From NCBI GenBank assembly GCA_017302295.1, contig JAFLDS010000001.1, positions 310,001 to 374,000 on the forward strand: a stretch of 64,000 nucleotides of DNA, in the 5' to 3' direction. Position numbers and translations under genes: made by a program. This stretch comes from Thauera sp. GTDB lineage: Bacteria; Pseudomonadota; Gammaproteobacteria; Burkholderiales; Rhodocyclaceae. This document shows positions 1 to 7,476 of the stretch, one piece after another. The notes under the pieces are model-generated. The model saw only the letters and a list, made by a program, of their open reading frames with translations. It searched no databases and was not told the origin of the DNA. The stretch's first letter is position 1, and the number at the start of each line of letters is the position of its first letter.

Positions 1-1770
1 GATTCTCGCGTGTGCCCGCGAGGACAGCCCGAGCGCGGCATGCAAAGTGTTGCGCGGCTCGATGATGTCGTCGGTATAGGTCGCCTCGCCGCTCACGTGC
101 AGCAGCGCGGATGCATGCGGCAAGCAGCTGCCGACACCACCTGCCGGGTGCGCCTCGTCGCATGCCGTGGCGTTTGCCGCGCGGCGGAGGTCGAGCGGCG
201 GGTGGTTTGCGATCGGGTGCGAGCCTTGATCTGGCGCGCCGGTGAAGACGGTCAGCGGCGATGCCTCGTGATCAGGCTCGGTCAGTGCCGTGAGGAAGCG
301 CTTCAGCAGATTCTGCGCAACCGCGAGGCGGTACCCGGCGCTGGCGCGCAGGTCGGAAATCGGTGCGAAGTCGCGCGCGAGCGCGGCCTGCGCGTCGGCA
401 AGGCTGACGGCATCGAAGGGACGGCCCAGCAGCGCGTCCTCCGCCTTTTGCGCACGCCGCGGTGTGGCGGCCATGCCGCCGAAGGCGAGCCTCGCGCGGC
501 GGACTCGGCCGTCCTCGATGTCGATCGCCAGGCCGGCGCACACCGCCGAGATGTCCTGGTCGTGGCGCTTTGCCACCTTCCAGGCGCGGAAATGAAAGCC
601 GTCGGGCGGTGTAGAGGAAGCCTCGTGCGCTGCACGGGCCGGCGGCCGCTGCGGCACCGTCACCGACTCGATGAACTCGCCTGCGGCGAGCGCCCGGTTG
701 CGGTCGGCGGGGTAGAAATCCTCCAAGGCAAGCTCGCGCGTTCGTCCCGCAAGGCGCAGGCGCACGCGCGCATCGAGGGCGATCAGCGCCGGCATCGAAT
801 CGCCGATCGGGCTCGCGTTGGCGATGTTGCCGCACAGGGTTCCGGCATTGCGGATCGGTCGCGAGCCGAAGCGGCCGAAGAGCTCCGACGCCTCGGGGTA
901 GACGGCCTGCAGTGCGGCGAAGGCATCCTCGAGCGTCACGGCGGCGCCGATCACCAGCGCGGATTCCGTTGCGGTGATGCGTGCGAGCTCGGGCACGCGG
1001 CCGAGGTGGATCAGATGCGCGACCGGGCGCGTGCCCTTCGTGATCCACAGACCGATGTCCGTCCCCCCGGCCAGGAGCGTCGCTTGCGGCTCGTCCGCGA
1101 TCAACGCGTCGAGCTCGGCAAGGCTGACTGGCGCGGCGAAGCGTTCGTCGTGCCTGTGCAGATGGAGGCTGCCCTTGCGCTCGATGGCGGTTAGACGCCC
1201 CAGCAGCCCGGCTTCGCTTGCGCGCAAGGCGGGGTGCCAGCACGGCAACGGCAGGGCGTTGGGCGCTGTCGCGATGTCGAGTGCGTACATCTGCCGCGCC
1301 GCCGCGACGATGGGGCGATATCCGGTGCAGCGGCACAGGTTGCCCGACAGCGCGGCAAGGATGTCGCGATCGCTTGGGGCGGGGCAGGTCTGGTGCAGGG
1401 CCAAGAGCGACATCGCCACGCCTGGCGTGCAGAAGCCGCATTGCGATGCGTGGAGATCGACCAGCGCCCGCTGCGCCGGATGCAGGGCGCCGTCGGCTGC
1501 GCGCAACGCTTCGATGGTGAAGACCGCCTTCGCATGCAGGGTCGGCAGCAGTTGCAGACAGGCGTTCAGGCTGCGCCAGCGCAGCCGCCCGTCGAGGGCG
1601 TCGGCAACGACGACGGTGCAGGCGCCGCAATCGCCTTCGGCGCACCCTTCCTTGGTCCCGGTGAGCAGCGCGGATTCACGCAGCCAGTTCAGCAGCGTTG
1701 TCGTCGGCGAGGCGTCCGAGATGACGACATCCCGGCCATTCAGGACGAATTGGAACCGGTTCGTCGGCAT
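1..1770 (-). CDS. xdhA: Xanthine dehydrogenase, small and large subunit fused (partial, 3' end off the window)
   Basis: Molybdenum hydroxylase that oxidises hypoxanthine and xanthine to urate. From the ATG at 1770 the frame stays open to base 1 (590 codons). Residues 1-160 are the two [2Fe-2S] domains: CAEGDCGAC (C43, C48, C51), C71, QCGFC (C111, C114) and NLCRC (C146, C148). A FAD domain follows with LLAGGTD and the late motif KVAKRHDQDIS. The usual XdhA ends near residue 500, but here a linker of roughly 45 residues leads without a stop into LHVSGEATYTDD near residue 555, the typical N-terminus of the molybdopterin subunit XdhB. Most bacterial XDH of this type has separate A and B chains, so this is a natural fusion or an artefact of a lost stop. 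The identity is firm; the fusion rests on the open frame. Confidence 0.9.
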   Translation of the reverse strand, partial: MPTNRFQFVLNGRDVVISDASPTTTLLNWLRESALLTGTKEGCAEGDCGACTVVVADALDGRLRWRSLNACLQLLPTLHAKAVFTIEALRAADGALHPAQRALVDLHASQCGFCTPGVAMSLLALHQTCPAPSDRDILAALSGNLCRCTGYRPIVAAARQMYALDIATAPNALPLPCWHPALRASEAGLLGRLTAIERKGSLHLHRHDERFAAPVSLAELDALIADEPQATLLAGGTDIGLWITKGTRPVAHLIHLGRVPELARITATESALVIGAAVTLEDAFAALQAVYPEASELFGRFGSRPIRNAGTLCGNIANASPIGDSMPALIALDARVRLRLAGRTRELALEDFYPADRNRALAAGEFIESVTVPQRPPARAAHEASSTPPDGFHFRAWKVAKRHDQDISAVCAGLAIDIEDGRVRRARLAFGGMAATPRRAQKAEDALLGRPFDAVSLADAQAALARDFAPISDLRASAGYRLAVAQNLLKRFLTALTEPDHEASPLTVFTGAPDQGSHPIANHPPLDLRRAANATACDEAHPAGGVGSCLPHASALLHVSGEATYTDDIIEPRNTLHAALGLSSRAHARI

Positions 1771-1875
1771 GGCGCTCAAGTCTCCAGAAGCCCGGGTGCC
1801 GTGGGGAGCTCTCGGATCCAGGCGGTGGGCATGGGTCCTCGCGGCACCTCAGCTTGAGGATAGCGCGTAAGCGCA

Positions 1876-1897
1876 GGCGGCGCATCCTGGCGCCGCC
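1876..1897 (-). terminator. GC-rich stem-loop downstream of pyrD
   Basis: Perfect 8-bp inverted repeat (GGCGGCGC/GCGCCGCC, 6-nt loop) just after the pyrD stop on the minus strand. No T-run follows, so it may only be a pause or RNA-stability structure before the xdh gene. Confidence 0.35.
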
Positions 1898-1911
1898 CCG
1901 GTAGCGGAGTG

Positions 1912-2919
1912 TCAGGCGTCGGTGGCGCGCACGCACTCGCGCACGAGCCCGGGGCCGCGGTAGATCAGCCCGCTGTATAGCTGCACGAGGACCGCGCCGG
2001 CGTCCAGCTTCGCGCGCGCGGTGCGGCCGTCAAGCACGCCGCCGGCGGCGATGATCGGCAATTCGCCGGCCAAAGCCTGCGCCAGCTGGCGCACGACCTC
2101 GGTGGATGACTCGAACACCGGCGCGCCCGACAGCCCGCCGGCCTGATCGCCGAAGCGCACGCCCTGGACCTTGTCGCGCGCGATCGTGGTGTTGGTGGCG
2201 ATCACCGCATCGATGCGGTGGCGGCGCAGGGCATCGGCGATGTTGATGACCTGCGCCGGCTCGAGATCGGGGGCGATCTTCAGCGCCATCGGCACGTAGC
2301 GGCCGTGCGTGTCGGCGAGCCGCGTCTGGGTCGCCTTCAGCTGGCCGAGCAGGTCGTCGAGTTCGGATGCGCCCTGCAACTGGCGCAGGTTCTGCGTGTT
2401 GGGCGAGGAGATATTGACGGTGACGTAGCTCGCCAGCGCATAGACCTTCTCGAGGCAGGCGAGGTAGTCATCGGCGGCGCGCTCGATCGGGGTGTCGAAG
2501 TTCTTGCCGATGTTGATGCCGAGAATGCCGCGATACTTCGCCGCCATGACGTTGGCGACCAGCACATCGACGCCGTGGTTGTTGAAACCCATGCGGTTGA
2601 TGATGCCGCGCACTTCGGGCAGGCGGAACATGCGCGGGCGGGGATTTCCCGGCTGCGGACGCGGCGTGATGGTGCCGATCTCGATGAAGCCGAAACCCAG
2701 GCGGGCGAGGCCGTCGATGGCTTCGCCGTTCTTGTCGAGTCCGGCGGCCAGGCCGATGCGATTCGGAAAGCGCAGCCCCATCACCTCGACCGCTTCGGCC
2801 GCCACCGGCTTTCCGGCGGGCAGGATACGACCGGCGACGTTCAGCGAGCCGATGGTGAATTCGTGAGCGGTTTCCGGATCGAGCGAAAACAGGAAGGGGC
2901 GGACGATGTCGTAGAGCAT
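1912..2919 (-). CDS. pyrD: Dihydroorotate dehydrogenase (quinone), class 2
   Basis: Membrane-associated FMN enzyme that oxidises dihydroorotate to orotate with quinone as acceptor, in pyrimidine synthesis. The product is 335 aa, normal for class 2. The N-terminal helix [16 protein letters not shown] is the class 2 membrane-contact segment. The FMN barrel shows [42 protein letters not shown], the catalytic-serine loop [16 protein letters not shown] and the phosphate-binding [10 protein letters not shown]. The ATG at 2919 is chosen because it gives exactly the family N-terminus; the frame continues upstream but that part reads antisense to bpt. It lies 40 bp downstream of bpt and is probably co-transcribed. 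Confidence 0.96.
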   Translation of the reverse strand: MLYDIVRPFLFSLDPETAHEFTIGSLNVAGRILPAGKPVAAEAVEVMGLRFPNRIGLAAGLDKNGEAIDGLARLGFGFIEIGTITPRPQPGNPRPRMFRLPEVRGIINRMGFNNHGVDVLVANVMAAKYRGILGINIGKNFDTPIERAADDYLACLEKVYALASYVTVNISSPNTQNLRQLQGASELDDLLGQLKATQTRLADTHGRYVPMALKIAPDLEPAQVINIADALRRHRIDAVIATNTTIARDKVQGVRFGDQAGGLSGAPVFESSTEVVRQLAQALAGELPIIAAGGVLDGRTARAKLDAGAVLVQLYSGLIYRGPGLVRECVRATDA

Positions 2920-2959
2920 CGCCGGATTGTAGCGATTCGCTCGCGTTTTGTGCGATGCA

Positions 2960-3691
2960 CTATCCATCCCCATCCAGGGGCAGCGGCCGCCATTCGCCGT
3001 TGCGATACGCTTCCAGGGGCCGGAAGCGGGCCTTGTAGGCCATCTTCGGGCTCTCTGCGATCCAGTAGCCGAGGTAGAGGTAGGGCAGGCCGAACTGCCG
3101 GCAGATGGCGATCTGCCACAGGATGCCGAAAGTCCCGTAGGCCGCCCGCGCCACATCCGGATCGTAGAACGTATACACGCTCGACAGTCCGTCGGTCAGC
3201 CGGTCGATGACGCTGACCATGCGCAGAGCGCCGCCTTCGCGAAACTCCACCAGGCGGGTATCGACGTGGCTCTGCAACAGGAAGTGTGCGTACTGCTCGC
3301 GATTGTCCAGATCCATGCCGCCGCCCGCATGGCGCGCGGCCTGGTAGCGCTGGTAGAGCGCGTAATGCTCTTCATTGAAGTTCAGCGGATGCTCGATGGC
3401 CTGCAGCGCAGCGTGCTGAGCCAGGGCGCGGCGCTGGCTGCGGTTGGGCTGGAAGCTTTCGACCGGCACTCGTACCGGGATGCAGGCCCGGCACTCGTCG
3501 CAATGGGGGCGGTAGGTGAACACGCCGCTGCGGCGAAAACCCCGTCTTACCAGTTCGCTGTAGAGGGCGGGATCGATGAGGTGGCCGGGGGTGGCAACCT
3601 GCGAGCGCGCATTGCGATCGGGCAGGTAGGAGCAGGCGTAGGGCGCCGTGGCGTAGAACTGGATCAGCGCATACGGATAATCCTGCTGCAT
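2960..3691 (-). CDS. bpt: Aspartate/glutamate leucyltransferase (Bpt, bacterial ATE1-like)
   Basis: Transfers leucine from Leu-tRNA to N-terminal Asp or Glu, creating a primary destabilising residue for ClpS/ClpAP. The 243-aa product has the ATE N-terminal signature [11 protein letters not shown], the cysteine pair in [13 protein letters not shown], and the GNAT-like C-terminal half with [16 protein letters not shown] and YKARFRPLE. Older annotations call this arginyltransferase (ate); the bacterial length and sequence type fit Bpt. It sits 30 bp downstream of aat, the other N-degron transferase, in one minus-strand transcription unit with fbpC upstream and pyrD downstream. Confidence 0.94.
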   Translation of the reverse strand: MQQDYPYALIQFYATAPYACSYLPDRNARSQVATPGHLIDPALYSELVRRGFRRSGVFTYRPHCDECRACIPVRVPVESFQPNRSQRRALAQHAALQAIEHPLNFNEEHYALYQRYQAARHAGGGMDLDNREQYAHFLLQSHVDTRLVEFREGGALRMVSVIDRLTDGLSSVYTFYDPDVARAAYGTFGILWQIAICRQFGLPYLYLGYWIAESPKMAYKARFRPLEAYRNGEWRPLPLDGDG

Positions 3692-3721
3692 CTTTGCCTT
3701 CCCGATGTGGTGTCGACGGCC

Positions 3722-4429
3722 TCAGTCCCAGTTCAGCGCGGCAGCGGCATCGCTGTCCCAGCGCCCCGGGCGATCGCCCTCTTGCGTCCATGTCGCCAAC
3801 CCTCGCGCAAAGCGGGCGCGCGGAATTTCCTGTGCGCCCATCGACAGCAGGTGCGCGGTCGTCATCTGGCAGTCGATGAGGGCGAAGCCACGTTGCTCGA
3901 GCAAGCATGCCAGATGGGCGAGGGCTACTTTCGAGGCATCCGTCACGCGGGCGAACATGGACTCGCCGAAGAACACCCGGCCGACCGCCATGCCGTAAAG
4001 CCCGCCGACCAGTTCGCCCTTCTGCCAGCATTCGACACTGTGCGCATAGCCCAGTTCGTGCATCTCGCGATACGCGGATTGCATTGTGCCGGTGATCCAG
4101 GTGCCGGCGCCAGCCTCGCGCGGCGCGGCGCAGGCCGCCAGCACGTGGCTGAAGGCGGTGTCCAGCCGGACTTCGAATTCGCGACGGCGCAGGCGCTTGC
4201 GCAGCGAGCGGGTGATGCGGATGCCCTCGGGCGCAAGGACGAGCCGCGGGTCCGGGCTCCACCACAGGATGGGCTCGCCTTCGCTGAACCAGGGGAAGAT
4301 CCCGTGGCGGTAGGCCTCGAGCAGCCAGGGCGGGCTCAGCTCGCCGCCCGCTGCGAGCAGGCCGTTGGGCTCCGCCAGTGCACGGTCGACAGGCGGAAAC
4401 GCCGGCCGTCCGGCAAGCCAGGGGATCAT
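3722..4429 (-). CDS. aat: Leucyl/phenylalanyl-tRNA--protein transferase
   Basis: Adds Leu or Phe to proteins with N-terminal Lys or Arg, marking them for ClpS/ClpAP degradation in the cytoplasm. The 235-aa product has the family blocks GLLAAGGELSPPWLLEAY, YRHGIFPWFSEGEPILWWSP, GTWITGTMQSAY, HSVECW, GGLYG and FFGESMF, then the GNAT-type core with LIDCQ. The ATG at 4429 overlaps the stop of the upstream ABC ATPase gene by 4 bp (ATGA), implying translational coupling to an iron-transporter ATPase, which has no obvious functional link. Length and start fit the family. Confidence 0.96.
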   Translation of the reverse strand: MIPWLAGRPAFPPVDRALAEPNGLLAAGGELSPPWLLEAYRHGIFPWFSEGEPILWWSPDPRLVLAPEGIRITRSLRKRLRRREFEVRLDTAFSHVLAACAAPREAGAGTWITGTMQSAYREMHELGYAHSVECWQKGELVGGLYGMAVGRVFFGESMFARVTDASKVALAHLACLLEQRGFALIDCQMTTAHLLSMGAQEIPRARFARGLATWTQEGDRPGRWDSDAAAALNWD

Positions 4430-5529
4430 GCGACAAACTGGACGATGGCTTCCCGTTGCGGCTGCGGGTCCTCGCGGAAAGCGACCACGTGATCGACGTC
4501 GAGGCGAATGCCGATGCATTCGCCGATGGCGTGATTGTGATGGCTGGGGACGAGTGACAGCACCTTCGCTCCGCTGGCGAGCCGCAAGGTGTACAGGATG
4601 TCGGCGCCGCGGAACGCCTTGTTGGCCACCTTCGCCTTCAACGGGCTGGCGTCGTCGTGGACGATGTCGTCGGGACGCAGCAGTACGTCGACTCTGCACG
4701 TCCGGCCGCAGCTGCCGCAGCCGACGCTGCATTCGAGGGGCACGGAGCTGCTCAGGGTACCGAGTTCGACTTCCACCTCGTGTTCATTCAACACGGTGCC
4801 GGGCAGGAACACGCCCTGGCCGATGAAGTCGGCGACGAAGCGGTTGGCCGGGCGGTGATAGAGATTGTAGGGCGTATCCCACTGCTGGATGCGGCCCTGA
4901 TTCATGATGCCGATCTCGTCCGCCACCGCGAAGGCTTCCTGCTGGTCGTGGGTGACGAGGACCGCCGTGGTGTGCGTCGCCTTGATGATGTCGCGCACTT
5001 CATGGGAAAGGCGTTCGCGCAGTTCCACGTCGAGGTTGGAAAAGGGTTCGTCGAGAAGCAGCAGGCTCGGGCGCGGCGCCAGCGCACGGGCGAGCGCGAC
5101 GCGCTGCTGCTGTCCGCCGGACAGCTCGTGAGGGTACTTGCTGCCCTGGTCGGCGAGGCCGACGATGCCGAGCAGCTCGGCCACGCGTTCGCGGCGTGTC
5201 GCCGCACTTTCGTCACGCAGGCCGAAGGCGACGTTGTCTCCGACGCTCAGGTGGGGGAAGAGCGCATAGTCCTGGAACACCATGCCGATTCGCCTGCGCT
5301 CGGGAGCGAGCTGGGTGCGGCCGGCGCTGACGGTGACGCCATCGAGCCGAATCTCACCGGCGGTGGGCGCCTCGAAACCGGCGATGCAGCGCAGCACCGT
5401 CGTCTTGCCGCAGCCCGAGGGCCCCAGCAGGCAGCCGATGCGGCCTTTCTCCAGGCGCATGGAGAGCTTGCGTACGACCTTGTGACGGCCATAGGCGAGG
5501 TCGATGTCGAGAAGTTCGAGATGAGACAT
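4426..5529 (-). CDS. fbpC: Fe(III) ABC transporter ATP-binding protein with a C-terminal four-cysteine motif
   Basis: Energises ferric iron import with FbpA and FbpB. 367 aa: Walker A GPSGCGKT (36-43), signature LSGGQQQR (136-143), Walker B LLLLDEP (156-162), H-loop THD (193-195), then a TOBE-like regulatory domain. Oddly, the C-terminal domain holds ECSVGCGSCGRTC, giving C267, C271, C274 and C278 in a C-x3-C-x2-C-x3-C spacing that could bind a metal or cluster. The start at 5529 is the ATG before the family N-terminus. The gene diverges from fbpB, the likely cognate permease, across 145 bp. A spermidine- or sulfate-type ABC ATPase would be the alternative, but the fbpB/fbpA context favours iron. 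Confidence 0.88.
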   Translation of the reverse strand: MSHLELLDIDLAYGRHKVVRKLSMRLEKGRIGCLLGPSGCGKTTVLRCIAGFEAPTAGEIRLDGVTVSAGRTQLAPERRRIGMVFQDYALFPHLSVGDNVAFGLRDESAATRRERVAELLGIVGLADQGSKYPHELSGGQQQRVALARALAPRPSLLLLDEPFSNLDVELRERLSHEVRDIIKATHTTAVLVTHDQQEAFAVADEIGIMNQGRIQQWDTPYNLYHRPANRFVADFIGQGVFLPGTVLNEHEVEVELGTLSSSVPLECSVGCGSCGRTCRVDVLLRPDDIVHDDASPLKAKVANKAFRGADILYTLRLASGAKVLSLVPSHHNHAIGECIGIRLDVDHVVAFREDPQPQREAIVQFVA

Positions 5530-5581
5530 TGCGGGCCGGCGCGAAAGGCGAATGCGTGCTGTTTGTCGTGTTGCCGGATTA

Positions 5582-5617
5582 TTGCACCCGGGCATCCCAA
5601 ATGCGATCAATTATAAT
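5582..5617 (+). promoter_or_regulatory. AT-rich divergent promoter region with a consensus TATAAT
   Basis: In the fbpC/fbpB divergent gap, an exact TATAAT lies at 5612-5617, preceded by AT-rich bases unlike the surroundings. The nearest TTGCAC (5582-5587) is 24 bp away, too far for a standard -35, so only the -10 is supported. Iron regulation here would be inference. Confidence 0.3.
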
Positions 5618-5674
5618 TCGGTGCTTTGGACGGCGTGAAACGGCGCTTCTCCGAACAATCAAGACGGGAGCAGG

Positions 5675-7336
5675 ATGAAGTCCTCGGGGGGTTTGGGACC
5701 GTATGGTCTGCAGTGGTCGACGCTGACAGTGGTCGCCGGCTTGATCGCGGTGCTGATCGCCGCGCCGGTGGCCTCGGTGTTTTCCAACGTTTTCGTCGGG
5801 GGGACTGGCGCGACCTGGGCTCACCTCGCCGACACCGTGCTCGGCGAATTCGCGCTCAATACCGTCTTGCTGTGCATCGGCGTCGGCCTTGGGGTGGGGT
5901 CGATCGGCGTGACCTCGGCCTGGCTCACCACCATGCTGGAATTTCCTGGGCGACGCTTTTTCGAATGGGCGCTGGTGCTGCCGATGGCGATGCCGGCCTA
6001 TGTGATGGCCTATGCCTACACGGACTTCCTGCAGTTCGTCGGGCCGGTGCAATCGGCACTGCGTGAGGCCTTCGGCTGGCGTGCGGGCGACTACTGGTTT
6101 CCCGATGTGCGCACGGTGGGCGGCGCGGTGGCGATGTTCATGTTCGTGCTCTATCCCTATTGCTACATGCTGGCGCGTGCCGCCTTTCTCGAGCGTGCGG
6201 GGGGCATGCTCGAGGCGGGGCGATCGCTCGGCCTCGGGCCATGGGCCTGCTTCTTTCGCGTCTCTCTGCCGCTGGCGCGACCGGCCGTCGTTGCGGGTGT
6301 TGCGCTCGCGCTGATGGAGACGCTGGCCGATTTCGGCACGGTGGCGTATTTTGGCGTGCAGACCTTCACCACCGGAATTTATCGGGCTTGGTTCTCCCTC
6401 GGCGACCGTATCGCGGCCGCACAGCTGTCGGCGTTGCTGCTGGGCTTCGTCGTGCTGGTCCTCGCGCTGGAGCGGGCGACGCGCGGCCGGGCGCGCTTTC
6501 ACAATACTTCACGGCAGCAAGGTGCGCCCGCGCGCAGGCAGTTGCACGCGCTGCCTGGCGCGCTCGCCGCCTTTGCCTGCTTCATGCCCCTGCTGCTCGG
6601 TTTCCTGCTGCCGGCGGGTCTGCTGCTGAAGATGGCCTTCAGCGAGGGCGATGCGCAATTCGGTGCGCGCTTCATCCAGTTGGCGCGCAACAGTTTCGTG
6701 CTCGCGGCGACGACGGCGGTGCTGGCGGTGCTGCTCGCGGTGATTCTTGCCTACGCGGCGCGCCTTGCACGGTCGCGGCTACCGCACGCGCTGAATCGGC
6801 TGGTGGCGCTGGGCTATGCGGTGCCAGGCTCGGTGATTGCGGTCGGGGTGCTGATCCCCGTCACCCGCCTCGATGCGCTGCTGGCCAGCGGCGTCCAAGC
6901 CCTGTTCGGTGTCAATCCAGGCCTGCTCCTGAGCGGCGGCATCGCGGCGCTCGTTTATGCCTATCTGGCGCGCTTTCTGAGCGTTGCCCTGCAGTCTGTC
7001 GAGAGCAGCCTGGGCAAGATCACTGCGAGCATGGATGACGCATCTCGCAGCCTCGGGCATGGCAAGTGGGACACGCTGCGCCGCGTGCATGTGCCCATGC
7101 TGCGCGGCAGCCTGCTGACCGCGGCATTGCTGGTTTTCGTGGATGTCATGAAGGAGTTGCCGGCGACGCTGGTCATCCGGCCGTTCAATTTCGACACGCT
7201 CGCCACGCAGGCGCATACCCTGGCCGCGGACGAGCGGCTCTCGGAAGCGTCCACGGCGGCGCTGACCATCGTCGCCGTCGGCCTGCTGCCGATGTTCGCG
7301 ATATCACGCCAGATCGTGCGCGGGCGGAATCGCTAG
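5675..7336 (+). CDS. fbpB: Fe(III) ABC transporter permease (two fused permease halves)
   Basis: Inner-membrane channel of the FbpABC/AfuABC ferric iron importer. The 553-aa product has two homologous halves of about six membrane segments each. Each half carries an EAA-type loop that docks on the ATPase: EAGRSLGLGPWACFFRVSLP in the first and DDASRSLGHGKWDTLRRVHV in the second. The length matches fused FbpB proteins. The ATG at 5675 has GGGAGCAGG just upstream. The ATPase gene is divergent and the binding protein lies 2.3 kb further on, so the transporter is split into three transcription units. Confidence 0.92.
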   Translation: MKSSGGLGPYGLQWSTLTVVAGLIAVLIAAPVASVFSNVFVGGTGATWAHLADTVLGEFALNTVLLCIGVGLGVGSIGVTSAWLTTMLEFPGRRFFEWALVLPMAMPAYVMAYAYTDFLQFVGPVQSALREAFGWRAGDYWFPDVRTVGGAVAMFMFVLYPYCYMLARAAFLERAGGMLEAGRSLGLGPWACFFRVSLPLARPAVVAGVALALMETLADFGTVAYFGVQTFTTGIYRAWFSLGDRIAAAQLSALLLGFVVLVLALERATRGRARFHNTSRQQGAPARRQLHALPGALAAFACFMPLLLGFLLPAGLLLKMAFSEGDAQFGARFIQLARNSFVLAATTAVLAVLLAVILAYAARLARSRLPHALNRLVALGYAVPGSVIAVGVLIPVTRLDALLASGVQALFGVNPGLLLSGGIAALVYAYLARFLSVALQSVESSLGKITASMDDASRSLGHGKWDTLRRVHVPMLRGSLLTAALLVFVDVMKELPATLVIRPFNFDTLATQAHTLAADERLSEASTAALTIVAVGLLPMFAISRQIVRGRNR

Positions 7337-7476
7337 ACAAACCGGCGTGTGCAGGCGGCTTGCGCGGCGTCGCCTTCGCGAGATGCCGGCTGGATGCGCC
7401 ATAATCGTCACCCGGCTGCGCGCGGGCGAGCGACGCGGCCCGGCCCCGAAACCCAAGTGGAACGCGCAGATCGCTC

